Assembly (NCBI GenBank): GCA_003169975.1
Contig: PNAA01000034.1
Location: 62,001-126,000 of the forward strand
Length of the DNA: 64,000 nt
Origin: Spartobacteria bacterium
GTDB taxonomy: Bacteria; Verrucomicrobiota; Verrucomicrobiia; Chthoniobacterales; UBA10450
Reading direction: 5' to 3'
The notes beneath the pieces are model-generated. The model did no database searches, was not told where the DNA came from, and was given only the letters and a program-made list of their open reading frames with translations. This document shows, one piece after another, positions 36,889 through 47,160 of the stretch (position 1 is the first letter of the stretch; each line of letters starts with the position of its first letter). Position numbers and translations under genes: made by a program.

Positions 36889-38342
36889 CGGTGTAAAAAC
36901 CGCATCGTTTCCACCGCCGGCATGATCCGGTCGAGGAGGAGCTTGGGATAAAGTCCGACCGCGAGCGTCGCGCAAATTAAGAGACTGGCGCCAAGCTTCT
37001 CCGCCAGGGTCGCCGCCCCGTTCGGCACCCGCGTTTCCTGCCGCACGCGCCCGCCCGTTTGATCGCCGAAGAATGATTTTTTCAACGCGCGCAGGGTAAA
37101 CGCTGCGACCAGCACCATCCCGAGGCCGGTGATTCCCACCGCCAACGGAAACGTTTTCCAGGCGCCAATCAGGATCGTGATTTCCGCCGCGAATCCGCTG
37201 AAACCGGGAATGCCCATGGAAGCGGCGGACGCGACCACGAACGCAAAAGTGATGAACGGCATCGTCCGGCTTAGGCCCATCAAGGAGAGGTCGTTCAGGT
37301 TGCGCGTGTGCGTCCGATAATAAACGGCGCCGGCGAGCGCGAAGAGGAGCGCGCCGATCACGCCGTGCGAGAACATTTGCAAAACCGCGCCCGAAACGCC
37401 GAGCACGTTGGCCGTGGCCAGCCCGAGCAGGACAAAGCCCATGTGACTCACGCTCGAGTAGCCAATGACGAACTTGAGGTCGTTCTGGCGCAGCGCGACC
37501 GCCGCCGCGTAAACGATCCCGATGACCGCGAGGACGGCGATCCATTTGCTCCACATCTGGAAGCCTAACGGAAAGAGATTAAGCGCGACGCGGAGCGCGC
37601 CGTAGGCGCCGAGCTTCATCACGATCCCGGCGAGCAACATCGAGCCGGCGGTCGGCGCGGCCACGTGACCGGTCGGCGCCCAGGTGTGGAACGGCCAGAT
37701 GCCGCCGAGGACCGCGAACCCGAGGAACAAGACCGGAAAGGCCCAGGCCTGGAGCTGCGGGGCGAATTGAAACTGCGTGAGCTGCAGCAAATCGAGTGTT
37801 CCCGCCGTCACGTAGGCGACGAGGATGCCGATGAAAACGAGCGCGCCGCCGAGGAAGGAATAGAGCGTCAGCTTCATCGCGCCGTATTCCTTGTTGGTCG
37901 AACCCCAGATCGCGATCAGGAAATATTTCGGCACGATCACCAGCTCGTAGAAGACGAAAAAGAGAAAGAGATCGGCGCTCAGGAAAACGCCGTACGAACC
38001 GGCGACGACGAGGAGCAACCAGAAAAAGAATTCGTTGGGCCGATTCTCGACTTTCCAGGAGAAAAGAACGGCGGCGAGCGCGGTCAGCCCGGTCACGAGC
38101 GTCATCGTCAGGCTGATCCCGTCGGCCGCGAGATGGTAATTCATCCCGAGCGCCGGCACCCAGGGCACGCGCACGATTGTGGTGAAATGCGCGAAATCGG
38201 TGTGTTGCGCGAAAAGCGCGGCCAGGCCGAGGCCGAACCCGCCCGCCGTGGCGACGAGCGCGACCCAGCGCGCCAGAATGCGCGGGAGAAGGAGCGCGAG
38301 AAGCGCGCCCGCCAAAGTGAGGTAAATCGTCCAGGCAATCAT
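36885..38342 (-). CDS. nuoM: NADH-quinone oxidoreductase subunit M, second copy
   Basis: The 485-residue antiporter-like subunit starts MIAWTIYLTLAGALLALLLP and shows FFVFYELVIVPKYFLIAIWG, GIWPFHTWAPTGHVAAPTAG and GYSSVSHMGFVLLGLATANV, typical for NuoM. The other NuoM (38961) is not identical, so it is an old paralogue. Its start overlaps the stop of the ORF6N gene by 4 bp and its stop overlaps nuoN. An extra NuoM occurs in some complex I forms and could add a pumping module. Confidence 0.92.
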   Translation of the reverse strand: MIAWTIYLTLAGALLALLLPRILARWVALVATAGGFGLGLAALFAQHTDFAHFTTIVRVPWVPALGMNYHLAADGISLTMTLVTGLTALAAVLFSWKVENRPNEFFFWLLLVVAGSYGVFLSADLFLFFVFYELVIVPKYFLIAIWGSTNKEYGAMKLTLYSFLGGALVFIGILVAYVTAGTLDLLQLTQFQFAPQLQAWAFPVLFLGFAVLGGIWPFHTWAPTGHVAAPTAGSMLLAGIVMKLGAYGALRVALNLFPLGFQMWSKWIAVLAVIGIVYAAAVALRQNDLKFVIGYSSVSHMGFVLLGLATANVLGVSGAVLQMFSHGVIGALLFALAGAVYYRTHTRNLNDLSLMGLSRTMPFITFAFVVASAASMGIPGFSGFAAEITILIGAWKTFPLAVGITGLGMVLVAAFTLRALKKSFFGDQTGGRVRQETRVPNGAATLAEKLGASLLICATLAVGLYPKLLLDRIMPAVETMRFLHR

Positions 38343-38950
38343 CGGCGTGAGCGCGTCCGGTAACGCGGGGATGTTTCGCGCACGTGGAATCCGATTTCGC
38401 GAGGCGGCTTGTTCGGCGGCGCGATCAACCGCCGGATCGCTTCAATAATCGCAGCGATCTCGTCGTCGTGTGCCCCGACCCGTTTTTCGAGTTCGGAAAA
38501 CTTTTGCGCCAACGCGCGGTTGGTCTCCAGCGCCTCGCGCCACCGGACAAAGGCGCACATGATCGCGATGTTCACCTTCACCGCGCGTTCGCTCCTCAGC
38601 ACGCTGAAGAGCATGGCCACGCCTTGTTCGGTAAAGGCGTAGAGCAAGTAGCTCTTGCCTCGGTGTTTACGTGAACTCATCACAATTTGTGATGAGTTCT
38701 TCTTCCCCGTTTTCGCGCCTTCCTCGGCTTGAGATATCACAGACTGTGATATCCTCTCAGCCTCTTCGGCAGAGATCTGACACATGAAATCAGCCGGAAA
38801 GCGGGATGCGCTTCGCTTCACCGCTTGATTGAGAACGCGCGTTTCAACCCCATAGAGGACAGCCAAGTCGAAATCGAGCAACACCTTCTGTCCGCGCAGT
38901 AGATGGATCGACTGCGCGATTTGGGTCGTCGAAATGATCTGTTTACTCAT
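38339..38950 (-). CDS. ORF6N-domain protein inside the nuo run
   Basis: The 203-residue product begins MSKQIISTTQIAQSIHLLRG and continues QKVLLDFDLAVLYGVETRVL, then FPADFMCQISAEEAERISQS and YLLYAFTEQGVAMLFSVLRS. This is the ORF6N DNA-binding-associated domain seen in phage antirepressors and mobile islands. A coiled-coil-like C-terminal part (LAQKFSELEKRVGAHDDEIA) follows. It overlaps the downstream nuoM start by 4 bp, and is 10 bp after the upstream nuoM stop, so it is translated within the operon. A role in complex I is not expected from the family. Confidence 0.88.
   Translation of the reverse strand: MSKQIISTTQIAQSIHLLRGQKVLLDFDLAVLYGVETRVLNQAVKRSASRFPADFMCQISAEEAERISQSVISQAEEGAKTGKKNSSQIVMSSRKHRGKSYLLYAFTEQGVAMLFSVLRSERAVKVNIAIMCAFVRWREALETNRALAQKFSELEKRVGAHDDEIAAIIEAIRRLIAPPNKPPREIGFHVRETSPRYRTRSRR
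38673..38753. promoter_or_regulatory. Two perfect palindromes with TGTGAT half-sites inside the ORF6N gene
   Basis: Site 1 (38673-38699) is gaactcatcacaa-t-ttgtgatgagttc with 13-base arms. Site 2 (38733-38753) is gatatcacag-a-ctgtgatatc with 10-base arms. Both place ATCACA facing TGTGAT and lie 33 bp apart within coding sequence. They could be binding sites for a repressor, possibly this gene's own product, or arise from the repeated ISQ/SSQ codons. Confidence 0.4.
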
Positions 38951-38960
38951 TTCAAGATAC

Positions 38961-40433
38961 TCAGCCTAACAACCGCGCCATCTGTGTGACGGTGCTGTTG
39001 AAGATGTGGAGAACGAACTGCGGGTAGAGGCCGACCGCGAACATGAGGAGCGTGACCGGGACGACGACCCACTTCTCGCCGAGGCGAAGATCAGGAAAGT
39101 TTCCGCAAGTATCCGCGAGCGGCCCGCTGAAGAGCGCCTGCATCGCACGCAGAAAAACAATCGCGGTGATGAGCAGACCGAGCACGGCCGCCGCGGTGTA
39201 GCCGGCGGCGAGCGCGAAGGAACCCTTGAAGATGAGGAATTCCCCGATGAAGCCGTTGAGGCCGGGCAAGCCTAATGACGAGAACATCGCCACGCTCATC
39301 CAGCCGCAGAGCAGCGGCGTGCGTTGCATCAATCCGCCGAAGTCGCCGAGCCCGCGCGCCCCGCGCCGTTCCTCGAGCAGTCCGACGAAATAGAAGAGCG
39401 CCGCGGCGGTCAGGCCGTGGTTGAAGATTTGCAGGAAGACCCCGCTCAAGGCCGCCTGCGCTTCGACCGCCGGGGCGGCCGTCGAAGCGGTCACCGCGAA
39501 GAGGCCGAGCATGCAGTAGCCGAGATGGTTGATCGAAAGGTAGGCGACCATCCGTTTCAAATCGGACTGCGCCCAGGCCGCGAGGGAGGCGAAAACGATC
39601 GAGCAAACCGCAAGCCCGAGGAGCCACGGTCCGACGATTCTGATTTCGTTAGGGAAAAGCGGGAGGAGGAGCCGGATGAAACCGTAGACGCCCATTTTCG
39701 AGAGCAGGCCGGTCAGGACCATCGAAGCGCCGGTGGGCGCGGTTTCGTAGGCGTCGGGCAGCCAGGTGTGAAAGGGAAAGATCGGCACCTTGACCGCGAG
39801 CCCGAGGAAAATGCCGGCGAAGGCGAGCCAACGGAGATTGCCGGTAAGCAATCCGGTTTTTCCGAGCACGGCCAGCTCCGCGAAATCGAACGTTCCCCTA
39901 ACGAAATAAATGTAAAGAAACGAGAGGAGGAGCGCGACGCTGCCGAGAAAGGTGTAGAGGAAAAACTTGGTCGCCGCGCGATCGCGCTTCTCGCCGCCCC
40001 AGATCCGGATGAGGAGGAACGCCGGGAGCAGGCTCATTTCGTAAAAGAGGAACCAGAGGACGAAATTCTGCGCGGTGAAGGTGCCGTAGAGCGCCGCCTG
40101 CGTCACGAGCATGATCGAATAAAAGCCGCGGCTCATGCGACCGGCGCAAAAGGCGAACGGGAAAATCAACGAAGTGAGGAGGACGAGCAGGAGGCTGAGG
40201 CCGTCGATCCCGGCGAGCGCTTGCGCACCGATCGCCGGAATCCAGACATGCTGCTGGATCATTTGCAGCGCCGGGTTGGCGGCGTCGAAGTGATGCCACA
40301 TTTCGAGGGCGAGACAGCCGGTGATGAAGCTGCAGCCGAGAGCGGCCGGGCGCGCCAGCCTCGGCGGGACGACGCTGAGAAAAAGCGCCCCGAGGAGGGG
40401 AATGAAAATCAGGCCGGTGATCAGGTGAGCCAT
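38961..40433 (-). CDS. nuoM: NADH-quinone oxidoreductase subunit M, first copy
   Basis: ATG 40433 (MAHLITGLIFIPLLGALFLS) gives 490 residues. Hallmarks are FLFYEMSLLPAFLLIRIWGG, VKVPIFPFHTWLPDAYETAP and HLGYCMLGLFAVTASTA. The frame stays open through nuoL to 42452, but similarity starts at this ATG. It overlaps the 3' end of nuoL by 13 bp. Five CCTAACG/TCGTTAGG words lie in this gene and its flanks. Confidence 0.93.
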   Translation of the reverse strand: MAHLITGLIFIPLLGALFLSVVPPRLARPAALGCSFITGCLALEMWHHFDAANPALQMIQQHVWIPAIGAQALAGIDGLSLLLVLLTSLIFPFAFCAGRMSRGFYSIMLVTQAALYGTFTAQNFVLWFLFYEMSLLPAFLLIRIWGGEKRDRAATKFFLYTFLGSVALLLSFLYIYFVRGTFDFAELAVLGKTGLLTGNLRWLAFAGIFLGLAVKVPIFPFHTWLPDAYETAPTGASMVLTGLLSKMGVYGFIRLLLPLFPNEIRIVGPWLLGLAVCSIVFASLAAWAQSDLKRMVAYLSINHLGYCMLGLFAVTASTAAPAVEAQAALSGVFLQIFNHGLTAAALFYFVGLLEERRGARGLGDFGGLMQRTPLLCGWMSVAMFSSLGLPGLNGFIGEFLIFKGSFALAAGYTAAAVLGLLITAIVFLRAMQALFSGPLADTCGNFPDLRLGEKWVVVPVTLLMFAVGLYPQFVLHIFNSTVTQMARLLG

Positions 40434-42394
40434 GCGTAAAGAAAGAGAAGCGCGAGCATGCCCACGGCGATGACGCTGAGGTAAATCTGGACCTGGCCCG
40501 AGTGGCGCGCGGAAACGAAGCGGCCGAGAGCACGCGTCACCCCGGTGGCATCGTCGACCCCGGCGTTGATCCCGCGCTCGTCCAAGCTTTTCGTTAGGCC
40601 GCCGAAGAGCCGGCCCAGCCCGCCGCAAAGCCGGACGAGGCCGTCCCAAAAATAGCGATCGAGAAAATCGGATAGCCGGGCGGCGAAACGCGCCCAGCCG
40701 AGAATCGTCCGGTCGTAGAGTTCGTCCAGCCACATCCGGTTTTCGAGAAAACGAAAGAGCGCGGGAAGCGTTCGCTCGATCGGATCGATCTCGCTCGCCC
40801 GGCGATAGAGCAGGATTCCCAATCCAATCCCCGCCGCGACGAGCGCGAGCGCGAAGTAGAGCATCGGCTGAATGAGGAGCGAGAAATTGTAGGTCGCGCG
40901 CTCGCCGGACAAATAATCGTGCAGCCACGGCCAAGCCGGAGTGAGCACGACGCTGAAACCGACCGCGCAGACCGCGAGCACGATCAGGGGAAGCATCATG
41001 ACCGGTGGGCTCTCGTGCGCGTGCGCGGCGGCGGCGCGCCGATCGCCGAAGAAGACGTAGATCATTTGCCGCGTCATGTAGAGCGCGGTCAGGACGACCC
41101 CGGCGAGCATCAGGTAATGCGGCACCCGCGACGGCGACCACTGCGAGGTCGCGTGCAGGATTTCCTCCTTCGTCCAGGCGCCGGCGAAAAAGAGCGGCAC
41201 GCCGCTCAGCGCCAGCATGCCGATGGCGTAGGTGAAAAAGGTCACGGGCATGAGCCCGCGCAAACCACCCATCCGGCGGATGTCCTGTTCCTCGTGGCAG
41301 CCGTGAATGACGGAACCGGAGCCGAGGAAAAGGAGCGCCTTGAAGAAACCGTGCGCGAGCAGATGCATGATGCCAGCGGCCACTCCGCCCACGCCTAACG
41401 ACACCATCATGAGGCCGAGCTGCGAGACGGTCGAGTAGGCGAGAATGCGCTTGATGTCCGGCTGGGCGAGCGCAATCAGAGCGGAGATGAGCGCGGTGAT
41501 CACGCCGATCCAGACCACGACGGTGAGCGAAGGCGTGACCCCATTGATCGCGCCTAACGAAAAGAGGGGATAGACCCGCGCGACCAGGAAAACACCGGCC
41601 GCGACCATCGTGGCCGCATGGATGAGGGCGCTCACCGGCGTCGGACCTTCCATCGCGTCCGGCAACCAGACGTGGAGCGGGAATTGCCCCGACTTCCCCG
41701 CGGCGCCACAGAAAATCAAAAGCGCGATGAAGGTGGCGCTCGTGCCTAACGAGAGCAAACCGACACTTTCGAGGGCCCCGGTCCCGCCGTCGTAAAAGAG
41801 GAGCGTGCCGCTCCGGCCGTAGAGCCAGAGGATCCCGAGAAAGAAACCGATGTCGCCGATGCGCGTGGTGATGAACGCCTTCTTCGCGGCCGCCGCCGCG
41901 CTCGGTTTGTGAATCCAAAAACCAATCAGGAGATAGGACGCGAGCCCGACCAATTCCCAACAGACGAAAAGCAGGAGCAGACTGTTGGCGATGACCACCC
42001 CGAGCATCGCGGCGGAGAAAAACGAGAGATAGGCGAAGAAGCGGGTGAAATTCCTGTCCGCCGCCATGTAGCCGACGCTGAAAACAAAAATGCAAAGACT
42101 GACCAGCGTGATCATGACGAGCATGACCGCCGCGAGCGGATCGAGGACAAAACCAATCCGGAGCGCTTGTTCGCCAAAGGCGAACCAGGTGAAATTTTGG
42201 AAGACGCGGTAACCGGGCGTCTGCAAGGTCGGCCAGAAAGCGCCGAGCGAGAGCAGGAGCGCGATCACCTGCCCGGCGATCGCGAATCCGGCCGCGGCCG
42301 CGCGCTGCACGTTCGTTAGGCTGAGAATGACAAACGAGGCCGCGAGCGGCACCGCGGGAATCAGCCAAAGATGAGCGACGATCGAGGTGCTCAT
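40421..42394 (-). CDS. nuoL: NADH-quinone oxidoreductase subunit L
   Basis: The 657-residue largest antiporter-like subunit starts MSTSIVAHLWLIPAVPLAAS. Motifs: FVCWELVGLASYLLIGFWIH, KSGQFPLHVWLPDAMEGPTP, HAATMVAAGVFLVARVYPLF and a long lateral helix at the C terminus (LDERGINAGVDDATGVTRAL). It overlaps nuoK by 4 bp (ATGA) and nuoM by 13 bp. Several loops carry the rare TTA leucine codon inside a TCGTTAGGC word (SLGVGG, SLGAIN, SLGTSA). Confidence 0.95.
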   Translation of the reverse strand: MSTSIVAHLWLIPAVPLAASFVILSLTNVQRAAAAGFAIAGQVIALLLSLGAFWPTLQTPGYRVFQNFTWFAFGEQALRIGFVLDPLAAVMLVMITLVSLCIFVFSVGYMAADRNFTRFFAYLSFFSAAMLGVVIANSLLLLFVCWELVGLASYLLIGFWIHKPSAAAAAKKAFITTRIGDIGFFLGILWLYGRSGTLLFYDGGTGALESVGLLSLGTSATFIALLIFCGAAGKSGQFPLHVWLPDAMEGPTPVSALIHAATMVAAGVFLVARVYPLFSLGAINGVTPSLTVVVWIGVITALISALIALAQPDIKRILAYSTVSQLGLMMVSLGVGGVAAGIMHLLAHGFFKALLFLGSGSVIHGCHEEQDIRRMGGLRGLMPVTFFTYAIGMLALSGVPLFFAGAWTKEEILHATSQWSPSRVPHYLMLAGVVLTALYMTRQMIYVFFGDRRAAAAHAHESPPVMMLPLIVLAVCAVGFSVVLTPAWPWLHDYLSGERATYNFSLLIQPMLYFALALVAAGIGLGILLYRRASEIDPIERTLPALFRFLENRMWLDELYDRTILGWARFAARLSDFLDRYFWDGLVRLCGGLGRLFGGLTKSLDERGINAGVDDATGVTRALGRFVSARHSGQVQIYLSVIAVGMLALLFLYAWLT

Positions 42395-42708
42395 CCTTTA
42401 AGCTGATCGACTTGATCGACGTCGGTCGTGCGATAGTGGCGATAAACAGCAATGACGAGCGCGAGCCCGACCGCAGCTTCCGCGGCGGCGATCGCGATCG
42501 CGAAGATCGTCACCATGACACCGATGGGCGGGGCCGGTTGCGGACCGAAACGCCAGAAGGCGATGAAATTCAATCCCGCCGCCGCGAGCATCATCTCGAT
42601 CCCGATGAGAATGAAGATCGCGTGCCGCCGGCTGAGCGCGGCGAGCAGGCCGATGCAGAAGAGCGCCGCGGAAATCATGAGGAAAGTGGGCAGCGTTGGT
42701 GTCATCAT
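42391..42708 (-). CDS. nuoK: NADH-quinone oxidoreductase subunit K
   Basis: ATG 42708 overlaps the nuoJ stop (ATGATG) and gives 105 residues (second ATG 42705 gives 104). The three-helix protein has ALSRRHAIFILIGIEMMLAA with the conserved first Glu and FAIAIAAAEAAVGLALVIAV with the second Glu, the proton-path residues of NuoK. An upstream open extension to 42885 belongs to nuoJ DNA. Confidence 0.94.
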   Translation of the reverse strand: MMTPTLPTFLMISAALFCIGLLAALSRRHAIFILIGIEMMLAAAGLNFIAFWRFGPQPAPPIGVMVTIFAIAIAAAEAAVGLALVIAVYRHYRTTDVDQVDQLKG

Positions 42709-43187
42709 CGTTTCTCCTCCAGGACGAGCACGAGGGCGCCAATCAAGGCGGCGGTCAGCAGCAGACCGACGCATTGCAGCGGCCAGACGTAATCGCTCAT
42801 GAGCGCTTCGCCGATTTGCCGGACGGTTACGGTCACCCCCGGTTGCGCCGCGACGTAAAGCGCGGGGGTCCGCATGATCGCCCAAAGCAAAGCGGCCAGC
42901 ACCGCGAGCGCGATCACGACTCCGCTCCAGTTGAAACCGCGATTCTCATCCGTCCCGTGGCGGGTGAGCAAGATGGTGAAAACGATCAGGACCGCGACCG
43001 CGCCGACGTAGACAAAGACCTGGACGAGGCCGACGAATTCCGCGCCTAACAAAAAGTAAAAGGCGGCGACACCGACCAGCGCGACCGCGAAACTGAGCGC
43101 GGCATGAACGAGCTGCCGCAAGCACGCCGCCGCGACGGCCGCACTGAGGGTGAGGACCGCGATGAAAAAGAAAGCGGCGCTGTTCAT
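42705..43187 (-). CDS. nuoJ: NADH-quinone oxidoreductase subunit J
   Basis: The 160-residue five-helix membrane subunit starts MNSAAFFFIAVLTLSAAVAA and has GAEFVGLVQVFVYVGAVAVL then IVFTILLTRH, the V-Y-V-G-A-V-x-V-L pi-bulge helix of NuoJ. It overlaps nuoH by 4 bp and nuoK by 4 bp. Confidence 0.94.
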   Translation of the reverse strand: MNSAAFFFIAVLTLSAAVAAACLRQLVHAALSFAVALVGVAAFYFLLGAEFVGLVQVFVYVGAVAVLIVFTILLTRHGTDENRGFNWSGVVIALAVLAALLWAIMRTPALYVAAQPGVTVTVRQIGEALMSDYVWPLQCVGLLLTAALIGALVLVLEEKR

Positions 43188-44371
43188 TCGGCAAAACGAT
43201 AGGTGCGCGGGGCAAATTTCTTCCCGACCCCGAGGACACGGGAGAGCGTGAGGTAGACGAGCACGATCCAGCCTAACGACCAGAGCGAACCGCTGAGGCG
43301 CCTTCCCTGGTAATGCCAGATCGCCGCCGCGATGACGCAGGTAAACGCCATCGGGAGCATGAATTTCCAGGCGAAGCTCATCATCTGGTCGACCCGGATG
43401 CGCGGGAGGGTGCCGCGAATCCAGATGAAAACGAAAAGCAGCACGCCGAGCTTGAGGAAAAACCAGAGGTAGGACGGAACGAACTGCAGCACGCTGAACG
43501 GCGCGTGCCAGCCACCGAGGAAGAGCGTCACCGCCAGCCCGCTGACGGCGAACATCCCGAAATATTCCGCGAGAAAAAAGATGGCGTACTTGAAACCGGA
43601 GTATTCGGTCATGTGGCCGGCGACGATTTCCGATTCGCCCTCCGGCACGTCGAAGGGCGTGCGGTTCGATTCCACCAGGCCCGAGACGAAAAAAAGGATG
43701 AAGGCGACCGCGCCCCAGGGCGTGAAGACGAACCAGTGCGGCAGAATGCCTAACGAGTAACCGCCCTGTGCGGCGACGATCGCGTCGGGCGTGAGCGAGC
43801 CGGTCACCATCACCACCGGCAAAACGGTAATGATAAGCGGCAGCTCGTAGCTCACCATCTGCGCGATCGCGCGCATCGCGCCGAGCATGGAAAACTTGTT
43901 GTTGCTCCCCCAGCCGGCCATGAAAACGCCGACCTCGTTAGTCGACCCGACAGCGAAGAAAAAGAGGATGCCGCCGTCGATCGTAAAGGGCGTCATGTTG
44001 CGGCCGTAGGGAATGATGCCGAGTGCGAGGATGGCCGCAGCGGCGATCAGGATCGGGGCAAGGAAGTGGACGACCTTGTCGGCGCGCGCGGGCACGATGT
44101 CTTCCTTGATCAACATCTTGATCCCGTCGGCGACCGGCTGGAGAAGACCGAAAGGGCCGACGCGATTGGGCCCGTAGCGATTCTGGATGCGGGCAAGGAT
44201 TTTCCGCTCGAACAACGACATGAGGGCGAAGAGCGTAAGAAAGACGGCGAGCAGCGCACTGATATTGAGCAGGCTGGAGGCGATCTGGCCGACCCAGTCC
44301 GGCGCGCCGGCAAGGAACGAGAGAAGCCATTGTTTCCCAAGGACGAAAATCTGGTCGAGAAAACCGCTCAC
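43184..44371 (-). CDS. nuoH: NADH-quinone oxidoreductase subunit H
   Basis: The start is uncertain. GTG 44371 (VSGFLDQIFVLGKQWLLSFL) gives 395 residues; a longer form from ATG 44449 would add 26. Signature text: FERKILARIQNRYGPNRVGP, LKEDIVPARADK-like MLIKEDIVPARADKVVHFLA, the quinone-site loop ESNRTPFDVPEGESEIVAGH and IRGTLPRIRVDQMMSFAWKF. It is the first gene of the leftward run nuoH-J-K-L-M, and no nuoI lies between H and J because nuoI is in the rightward run. Confidence 0.93.
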   Translation of the reverse strand: MSGFLDQIFVLGKQWLLSFLAGAPDWVGQIASSLLNISALLAVFLTLFALMSLFERKILARIQNRYGPNRVGPFGLLQPVADGIKMLIKEDIVPARADKVVHFLAPILIAAAAILALGIIPYGRNMTPFTIDGGILFFFAVGSTNEVGVFMAGWGSNNKFSMLGAMRAIAQMVSYELPLIITVLPVVMVTGSLTPDAIVAAQGGYSLGILPHWFVFTPWGAVAFILFFVSGLVESNRTPFDVPEGESEIVAGHMTEYSGFKYAIFFLAEYFGMFAVSGLAVTLFLGGWHAPFSVLQFVPSYLWFFLKLGVLLFVFIWIRGTLPRIRVDQMMSFAWKFMLPMAFTCVIAAAIWHYQGRRLSGSLWSLGWIVLVYLTLSRVLGVGKKFAPRTYRFAE

Positions 44372-46045
<1,674 letters not shown>

Positions 46046-46053
46046 CCGCACGG

Positions 46054-46428
46054 ATGATGCCGGATCCTTATTTCTTTCTCGTCATTTTTGGCGCGGTCGC
46101 CTTCGTCTTCCCGGTCATGCCTCTGGCCCTGGCCTGGCTCTGGCGGCGTTTCTTTCAACCGCCCAAGCCGGGGGCGGGGAAAAATGCAACCTACGAATGC
46201 GGTGTTGAGTCGTTAGGCGAGGCGCAGATTCAGTTCCACTCGCATTATTATCTCTACGCGATCATCTTTTTGATTTTCGACGTCGAGGCGATTTTCCTCG
46301 TGCCCTTTGCGGTCGCATTTACCGGGTTGCCCTTCGGCGCGTTCATCGCGATTTTGGTCTTCCTCCTTCTCCTGCTGGAAGGGCTGGTTTGGGCCTGGGG
46401 CAAAGGGTGTTTAAGTTGGGTGAAGTAA
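46054..46428 (+). CDS. nuoA: NADH-quinone oxidoreductase subunit A
   Basis: ATG 46054 gives 124 residues. It has three membrane helices and the conserved loop [20 protein letters not shown] then [20 protein letters not shown]. It is 8 bp after gdhA, and its stop shares a base with the nuoB ATG (TAATG). A TCGTTAGGC word encodes the ESLGEA turn. Confidence 0.94.
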   Translation: MMPDPYFFLVIFGAVAFVFPVMPLALAWLWRRFFQPPKPGAGKNATYECGVESLGEAQIQFHSHYYLYAIIFLIFDVEAIFLVPFAVAFTGLPFGAFIAILVFLLLLLEGLVWAWGKGCLSWVK

Positions 46429-47057
46429 TGGCAAGCGCGCCGCCAATCGATGAAGGGCTCCGGAGCGAGCTGCAAAAACAAGGCATCTGGGTGACCTCGA
46501 TGCAGGAGCTCTACAATTGGGGCCGGCGCAATTCGATCTGGCCGCTCCAGTTCGGGCTCGCCTGCTGCGCGATTGAGATGATCGCGACCGCCGCCTCGCG
46601 CTACGATCTGGCGCGCTTCGGCGGCGAAGTCTTTCGGCCCTCGCCGCGCCAGGCCGACCTCATGATCGTCGCCGGCACGGTGACCAAGAAGATGGCGCCG
46701 CAGATCGTCAGGCTCTACAACCAGATGCCCGATCCGAAATACGTCATCTCGATGGGCGCGTGCGCCATTTCCGGCGGGCCTTTCAAGCAGGGCTACAACG
46801 TCTTGAAAGGGATCGACCGCTACATCCCGGTCGATGTTTACATTCCCGGCTGCCCGCCACGGCCGGAGGCATTGCTCCATGCCTTCATGGAACTGCAGCG
46901 CAAAATCGACGGACAGAAACTGACCGGGACGGGGAAAGCCGCCTTTCTCGACAAAACGGTGCCGAGCGAGTTCCCGGTGCCGGCCTTCGGGGCGCACGAT
47001 CTGGAGCCACCGGCGAATGCGGACGTGTTTCATCCGCCGAAAATCGAGCGGCATTGA
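46428..47057 (+). CDS. nuoB: NADH-quinone oxidoreductase subunit B
   Basis: ATG 46428 ([20 protein letters not shown]) gives 209 residues. The ligands of cluster N2 are visible: the Cys pair in [20 protein letters not shown], Cys in [11 protein letters not shown] and Cys in [34 protein letters not shown] is also typical. The C terminus is about 30 residues longer than many homologues. A REPIN-like element follows directly. Confidence 0.95.
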   Translation: MASAPPIDEGLRSELQKQGIWVTSMQELYNWGRRNSIWPLQFGLACCAIEMIATAASRYDLARFGGEVFRPSPRQADLMIVAGTVTKKMAPQIVRLYNQMPDPKYVISMGACAISGGPFKQGYNVLKGIDRYIPVDVYIPGCPPRPEALLHAFMELQRKIDGQKLTGTGKAAFLDKTVPSEFPVPAFGAHDLEPPANADVFHPPKIERH

Positions 47058-47064
47058 TGAGCAC

Positions 47065-47157
47065 GTCATCCCGAGCGCAGCGCAGCGGAGTCGAGGGATC
47101 CCGTGATGCGAGCTTGAAGGTCACGCCACGGGATCCCTCGACTGCGCTCGGGAAGAC
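47065..47157. repeat. REPIN-like inverted repeat between nuoB and nuoC
   Basis: The 93-bp element runs from gtcatcccgagcgcagcgca to gactgcgctcgggaagac. The arms gagtcgagggatcccgtg and cacgggatccctcgactg are complementary around a short centre. The near-identical element at 53855-53947 shares the same length. It separates nuoB and nuoC by 100 bp within an otherwise tight operon and could form a strong RNA hairpin there. Confidence 0.8.
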
Positions 47158-47160
47158 GTG

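Noticed and set aside
36058-36951. Plus-strand open frames within nuoN/nuoM
   Set aside because: Highly charged, low-complexity translation typical of the antisense of membrane helices.
38961-42452. A single 1163-codon NuoL-NuoM reading frame
   Set aside because: The upstream half in this frame is not NuoL-like; NuoL is in another frame with its own start and the frame is open only by high GC. Two separate genes overlap by 13 bp.
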